Positions 58,401 to 64,000 of a stretch of 64,000 nucleotides of DNA are shown in pieces. Each line of letters opens with the position of its first letter. The stretch's first letter is position 1. The translations under genes were made by a program, and so were the position numbers. Source of the DNA: Akebia trifoliata (Eukaryota > Streptophyta > Magnoliopsida > Ranunculales > Lardizabalaceae); contig CM030718.1 in NCBI GenBank assembly GCA_017979445.1, forward strand, positions 14,734,760 to 14,798,759, given 5' to 3'. Under the pieces are notes generated by a model that did no database searches, had not been told where the DNA came from, and saw only the letters and a program-made list of their open reading frames with translations.

Positions 58401-59401
58401 ACAACAGATCCCTAATCGATTAGAAAGGGGAAGAATGATTTTTCTTCTTCACATATGGCGATTTCTACCTTGGTGGACTTTCTTTGCACTGTTCGTTCTT
58501 CTTTCACCAATTTTTCTTTCCCTTTTTTCTTCTTCATCTATCTGCCTTTTTTGTTCTTTCTCTGACACTTTGAAACACCTCCCTGATATGGTCATGTGCC
58601 AAATGTTAGTGACCATAGCCTCTTTCGACTTTTCAACCCCTGCTGATGTGACAATCATTGTCTCGTAACTCTAATGGGATGGTTTGATTTGAGTAGTATG
58701 AAAAAGGTTTAGGGGATATGATGGTCATAGGTTGAGGTTCTGATTTTAGATGAAGGATAAGAGTTGGTGGGCTAGGCTTGATGGTTGGTGTAGTGTTGTC
58801 AGAGATTTGTGGGTTAGTATGGGATAGGACGAGAGGTGGTCATGAGGAAAAGCTTGAGATTTGAGAGTTCGATGCAGTGCATGGTATGATAAGAGGTAGT
58901 CGAAAGGAAGAACTTGAAGTTGGTAATGTGTAGGGTATGATGAGTGGTGGTCGTGAAGGATTCAAAATTTGGAAGTTAGAGTAAATAGTGAGATTGGCCA
59001 TTCTGACTGGGAGTTGGGATGGTGACTGATTGAGGTACGTCATTAATGCTTGAGGACGTTGATTCCTTCCTCAAGTTGACTCTGATTTTAGAGCCGATAG
59101 GTGCTATCAACACTGAAGGGTCAAAGCCTAGTTCATCTCTTTTAATGGCTTTGACTGTCGGTCCGTTGCCTCCCCCATTGTGTGTAGGTAACGGGTTCTG
59201 ATTGATATTCTGCTGAGGCGCATAGGGTGCTGGCCCATCCAGGATTATTGTTTTCCTGTCTATCAAGTTTCGAACTTGATGCTTAAGTTGTCAGCATTGG
59301 TCGGTGGCATGTCCCGGTGCACCCATATGAAACTCACAGAATTGATTGGGATTGTACCCTGACCCCTTTATCGCTTCAGGATTTAGCTACCTTTTGGTAA
59401 G
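58401..59401 (-). pseudogene. Tat-like gag C-terminus and spacer, copy A
   Basis: The minus strand starts at AIKGSGYNPNQF, then CEFHMGAPGHATDQC (59,300-59,345), the Tat zinc-like C..H....H....C motif, a stop, QLKHQVRNLIDRKTI and NPLPTHNGGG. The spacer is proline-rich with a repeated SRPPLIIPYT / RLPLIIPCT pair (58,870-58,950). It ends with HMTISGRCFKVSEKE near 58,590, the segment before the protease in relatives. Upstream gag is cut at the junction with copy R near 59,465. Confidence 0.78.
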
Positions 59402-59464
59402 ATATTCTCCCCTGAGTAGTGTTAGGAGTAGTTCTGATAGAGTCATAGGCATAAGAGTGAAAAT

Positions 59465-60963
59465 TAGATATGTTTTAGAAATTCAGATGAGGTATCTCAA
59501 ACTAACAAAACTATAGAAACTACGCTACGCTAGGAAAATATAACCCCAAAAACATAAAAATCATCATTTTGCAGATAAAAAGAAGCTTTACTATAAAAGC
59601 CACTTAAAAATGATCAAATTACCAAAGTACCCCTAACATCAAAACATCCTTAGAGTCCCTTTACACTTAGGAAAATCCATTTGAATACATAAAACAACAA
59701 AATGAAATCAAATAAACCATTTCGTCAATTTTCACCAAATTCGATAAAATTACGAAAATGCCCCTCATAAGGGTTGATAATCATTTCATGCCAAAAAATT
59801 TTATAAGTGACACAAACCGATAATCCCATCGAATTCCTTACGAAAAATTGATTTCAAAACATCATAGAACATTGAAAAACGACCTAAAATGCAAAAGTTC
59901 TCTTCAGGGACAAAACGATAATTTTTTAATTTTAAAAATTTTAAATTTTGAAATTAGTAAATAAAATATTAATTAACGTAAAGTGAAACCTTAATAAAAT
60001 TAATTTAAAAATCTAAACTAAGAAAATTAATCAATCAAGCCTTCAGGCAAAATTGTTGTTGATAGTTGTTCACCTATTTAAGTGGAGCCCCCTTGATATT
60101 TATTAAAAAACCCTTCCATCTAGGGGTCTAAATAATTAAGGACATAATTAGGGAGTTCTCCACAAAACTTAAAAACATATTATTTCATTGTACGTAAGAT
60201 TAAAAAATCGAATTTAAAATATCAAGTCAATCTTATAAGACTTAAGTCAAAACCCTAATTAAAACCCTAATCTAAAGAAACCTAGTCAATTAAGTAAGAC
60301 TTAAGTTAAAACAACCTTATCTTATCTAAAAGGAGACCTAGTCAAACCCTAATTCTTTAAAAAAAATCTATAAATAGGAGCCTCCACAACCCAATCTAGT
60401 AGGTCAAAATAAACCCTTGAAAAAATAGGTCAAAAAGTCTTCCTAACCTTCTCTAAACCCTAATTTTGAAGTCTTAACTCCCTACCTATCATCCAAACCC
60501 CAGCTTTTACTCAAAAATACTCAGAAACCTTTGAAAACATTCGGAAATCCTTCAAAAAAAAATATAGAAAACACTCAGATCTAAATACCTCCACTTGGAG
60601 ATCAGAAGCAAATCTAGTGACGAAAACAAAGCAAGGAATCTCTCCACCAGCTTTGAGGGAATAAATCGTTATGATAATCCAGGTATATCTTTTTTTTTTA
60701 TTATTTGTTTGAGGTCTTTTAGCAATGTAATCCTTTTTTGGGAAATAGTAGAGATCGGCGTTTGTCGAACGGGATTGGTGCCTAATACCTTCGAACCCCA
60801 TAACGTGATCCCCAGACCATAGTTTCCTTTTATTTGTAGATTAGTTATTTTTATCTATTTAAAGTCAATGCTCGGTTCCTAGACCGTAATAACTAGATGG
60901 CGACTCCCAAATCTTAAAAATCACAAGCAGATCCGAACACCCCGCGATCCGTGGGAGCTTTCA
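59465..60963 (+). repeat. Truncated LTR of copy R
   Basis: Begins at AGATATGTTTTAGAAATTCAG, the counterpart of 48,850 in copy L, and ends GGGAGCTTTCA before the primer site. It has fewer GACTTAAGTCAA-type repeats than copy L. Confidence 0.78.
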
Positions 60964-60964
60964 G

Positions 60965-60982
60965 TAACGACTCCACTGGGGA
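60965..60982 (+). promoter_or_regulatory. Primer-binding site of copy R, mutated
   Basis: TAACGACTCCACTGGGGA matches the site of copy L at 14 of 18 positions; differences include G-to-A. Confidence 0.65.
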
Positions 60983-61309
60983 TTATTGAGGATCAAACTT
61001 GAAAAGCCCCAAGTATGGGAGCATTGCCAGAAGGACCTAGTTTATTTTATTTTATTTTATTTGATTATTGTTTATCTATTTATTTTTTGTTTTTATCATT
61101 CTTATTAGCTCAATTATTGATTACTTGTTTGGATTTTGAATATTTTGTTTTAGCACATTTTTTTATGGTTCAATCAAGGGTCATTCGGAATGACCTTAAA
61201 GAATTCGAGATTTCAAGAAGTCAGTTTTATTAAGGATAGAGTGATGGTTGTTGAATCATGAAGTTTTTTTTTTTTTAAATAATTTTTTTTAGGGTTCTGT
61301 CCTTTAACA

Positions 61310-61310
<1 letters not shown>

Positions 61311-61371
<61 letters not shown>
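61311..61371. repeat. (TA)n microsatellite
   Basis: About 30 uninterrupted TA units within the copy R leader. Confidence 0.97.
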
Positions 61372-61374
<3 letters not shown>

Positions 61375-62185
61375 TATTTTTTAGCTGTGTGTGATATGTC
61401 CCTCGACTGTATTTTTTTAAAATTTTTTTAGTCGGTGTCGATCTATCTTTTGACAGTATTAAGAATTTTTTTTTTTAGGCGTATGTTGATCTACCGGTGA
61501 CAGCAAGCAAAAAATATAATAAAAAAAAGGAAATTTTTGGTGTGTCGTTTGCAACAGCAAATGCCTATCGTTTTAAATTGATTTTAGGGGTGGTGTGTCC
61601 TTAGTAAAATTCTATTTTTAATTCTCGAACCCTTATTGTTTTAATATTTCTTTACCCAATTCCATTGTCTTCAAGAAAGACTGATCGATTTAATCTCTCA
61701 AATCGATCGGTTTAAACCTTTCATTCCAATCAGTTTAAGATCACTAACACTTGAAGAAAATTTTTGATTTCTTCCGAGGTAGAGATGCAAAGTTTGGAAT
61801 CATCGATCTTGAACGATTTTGACAAAAATCAATGTCTCTTTCTTCTGTCGAAGAAAGTTTTAGAATTGCTGGTTCAGATCGATAGGAGACCTTTGATTTG
61901 AAGTGATATGATGGATCTCGTTCGAAGAATCGAAATTTATTTTTTTCAAAACCAAATCTCTATTGGTTTCTTTCTAAAAGCCATTCGAATCTTCCACCGA
62001 AGCTTTTTGTTCTGAGTTCATTTGAAACCCAATTTTTTTAAAGAAAGGAAATGCCGATTTCTATTTGCTTGGGAGTTGGAGAGATCAATCTGAAGCTAGG
62101 ATCAAGACCTTCCAATTCATCAATTTGGCTAAAATGTTCACCGATGGGGAAAATTTGGAGTTCATGAATTTTATTTTAAAAAAAA

Positions 62186-62187
<2 letters not shown>

Positions 62188-62236
<49 letters not shown>
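62188..62236. repeat. (TA)n microsatellite, second tract
   Basis: About 24 TA units. The open frame over it (ending in alternating Tyr-Ile) is an artefact. Confidence 0.97.
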
Positions 62237-62238
<2 letters not shown>

Positions 62239-63620
62239 CGTCTTTCGAACACGAACATGCGCTCTGTTCTCCAAATATTTTGAATCCATCTCAGATTTTT
62301 TTTTTTTTGTAGATCTGTGTTTTTCCCAAAGCTTCCACGTTTTGCTAGAATTTCAGTTTGTAGATGAATTGGAAAATCATGACTAATTGTAAAATTTACA
62401 AAGGCTTCAGGTCTATTGATCCTACTGATTCTCGGGTTGGAAAAACCAAAAAGTAGATTTGTTTTTTTTCCTTTTGGTTTACGTCAATATCATTTAGAAA
62501 ATCAGGATTTTAGGCAACAAATTGAAAGTTTGTTTAAAAGATAGAAGGGTGTAACAGTTGTTATTGCATATTGGTTTGTTATTTCTGTAGATTATCTTTA
62601 ATGACTATCCACAAATTAATTCTTGGATAAAATCATGATCTTACACTTGGGCAGAATCAACAATAGGTACACCAATGTCTCCTAATGTTACCTCAATTAT
62701 GTGCACTTAACTCGATAATTTACATAAAAATTGGAGTAGCGCTAGAAAAAAGTGGTATGCCAATAGTAACTCACTTGCTGGTTACACGTATTTTTTAGTA
62801 GTATTTTCTATAAAAAATTAATTTGCTAAAAAAATTTCCTTTCTTTAAAAAATCAATGTGTTTTTTGTAAACAAAAAAAAAGAGGTTTTTGTTTCTTAAT
62901 CCTATAACCATCATTCTATTATTAATTCAATATCTATTAAAATCTCGATTTATTTGGATCACCCAAAAGTGATCATTGATTGGACCATAAAAAAAAAAAA
63001 ATCTTTCTTTTGGACTTGGACTAAGAATTGTGTGCTTATTTCAATGATCATATCTGATTATTAGTCTTTGTCATGATTGCCTATCTAACATGTTATGATC
63101 TTAATTGGAATATATGTTTGATGTGCTCATTTTGATCTTAATTTTGATACGATGGATTTTTCTATTATCTTGACTAATATTTCTATAGTACCCATGTTAT
63201 GATAATATGATCAGGCCCATGGGTTCATTTATTTGGAAAAGCCCCAGGCACACCCCACCCTACTTTGCACACACTACTAGCACGTTTATTTTGTTGCATT
63301 GCACGTTTATTTTGACGTCATTCATGAAAACCACAACTCCAATCAAGTACCTTAAGGTATATTAAACTGGGGCATTAGTACCGTTTGATCATGTGACTCT
63401 GAAAGGTATATCGATGCACCCAAGTTTGAGTGACCTGAGCCTTTGACTTATTGTAAGCTGCACAGTCACATGTCCCGATTGCCAATGTAGTACTAGTACG
63501 TGGTCTGTCCCCTTCCAGGGTGGCCAGATAAATTGCATTGCACGCAGTAAATGTAGAGTCTAGGAGCCTTTCTATAGGTCACAACTCGAATCAACTATAG
63601 GTGTTCCCAGGTTGCTGTAT

Positions 63621-64000
63621 TTAATCCAACCCAAAGGTAAGTGGGTGGACCGGTCCATACTGCTCCAATCCAACCCACAATACCGATTCAACCCAGTAAA
63701 CTTAATTAATGAAACATACTAATCAATATCAAATTAAACTAGTTAGTCCAATTGGTAAATGGATCTTATGGATCAACACATGGACCAATTGGATTAATTA
63801 GATTAAAAAAATAGTTGATGAAGTGATTCAAGTAGAATATTTAAATCTATTGGGTCAAACCGGCCTAAATTCAAATGGGTACATAGTCCCAATCACCTTG
63901 TATCGGCCAATTTAATTCAATGGATTGAATATTTCATATTTAACAAGATCAGAATCAATAAAAAAAATCATATTAAGGGATGTACTAATTAGTACAATCG
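63621..64000. other. Unassigned right edge
   Basis: Repeated CCAATC / AACCCA words (63,625-63,710), no coding match and no homology to copy L that I can see. Confidence 0.4.

Larger units (their letters stand above)
59465..63620 (+). mobile_element. Tat/Ogre-like element, LTR plus leader (copy R), plus strand
   Basis: It is homologous, in inverted orientation, to copy L (48,850 down to 43,648). It starts about 75 bp inside the LTR, so it is 5'-truncated at a junction with gag copy A. LTR 59,465-60,963, primer site 60,965-60,982, leader to about 63,620. In the middle (61,620-62,640) copy R carries different sequence where copy L has the Spt5 fragment. Confidence 0.7.
60983..63620 (+). other. 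Leader of copy R
   Basis: 60,983-61,250 and 63,230-63,600 match copy L. From 61,620 to 62,340 an exon-like stretch in broken frames (SLSSVEESFRIAGSD in one, KTFQFINLAKMFTDGE in another) is not recognised and may be another captured sequence. No complete gene. Confidence 0.5.

Noticed and set aside
62065..62283. Open frame ending in alternating Tyr-Ile
   Set aside because: The end is the TA microsatellite. The first part is mentioned only as an unassigned exon-like stretch.
43648..63620. One giant foldback element bounded by inverted repeats
   Set aside because: The arms are LTR-plus-leader with primer sites, the right arm is truncated at a junction, and no target duplication joins the ends. 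Two opposed retroelement copies explain it better.
1..64000. CRISPR array, bacterial operon or integrated virus
   Set aside because: No regular spaced repeats, no ribosome-binding-site-led gene runs, and all viral-like genes fit LTR retrotransposons.

Overview
The window is nuclear DNA of a flowering plant, most likely a eudicot. Nearly all of it is layered transposable elements plus stranded pieces of plant genes. I see no intact gene. There are no bacterial operons, rRNA or tRNA genes, or CRISPR arrays. The plant assignment rests on Tat/Ogre, Athila, Tekay and Copia LTR retrotransposons, a CACTA (En/Spm) transposon with a TNP2-type transposase, canonical GT/AG introns, and fragments of recognisable plant gene families. 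The species cannot be named from the sequence.

Region 1 (1-14,883) is a nest. A minus-strand Ty3/gypsy Tat element (1-330 and 13,406-14,486) is split by a Copia element (331-13,405; LTRs 331-753 and 12,983-13,405; target duplication GTGAA). That Copia element is itself split by two ~2.3-kb solo LTRs (4,741-7,028 and 8,313-12,671). The second solo LTR is split again by an inverted copy of the same LTR family (8,594-10,603; target duplication GAACC). A second, inverted Copia LTR (14,487-14,851) closes the block.

Region 2 (about 14,884-32,732) is best read as one CACTA transposon of about 17.8 kb. Left of the transposase, on the minus strand, lie pieces of an ABCC10-type transporter, a PP4 regulatory subunit 3 gene, an NHX Na+/H+ antiporter and an RBR/IBR ubiquitin ligase, plus a promoter-like segment. 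Then come the broken TNP2 transposase (23,289-26,766) and the second CACTA gene, which has a tandemly duplicated exon (26,888-27,726). Right of these, on the plus strand, lie an RRP12-like exon and a class XI myosin first exon. The fragments keep introns and splice sites, so they were captured as DNA and not as mRNA.

Region 3 (32,733-43,647) holds unassigned flanking DNA, an LTR scrap, an Athila-like 5' half (LTR, primer site, gag), an inverted Tekay-like 3-kb LTR with primer site, and an internally deleted Tat pol.

Region 4 (43,648-64,000) is a Tat/Ogre-like complex. Two copies of one element's LTR-plus-leader lie in opposite orientation (43,648-48,927 and 59,465-63,620). Between them are two minus-strand pol copies with the dual RNase H of this clade. 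The left leader carries an Spt5 gene fragment, and the left LTR abuts an HD-Zip class IV gene fragment.

Many of the stop codons, the target-duplication mismatches and the primer-site changes read as C-to-T or G-to-A. This is the expected signature of old, methylated, silenced repeats.
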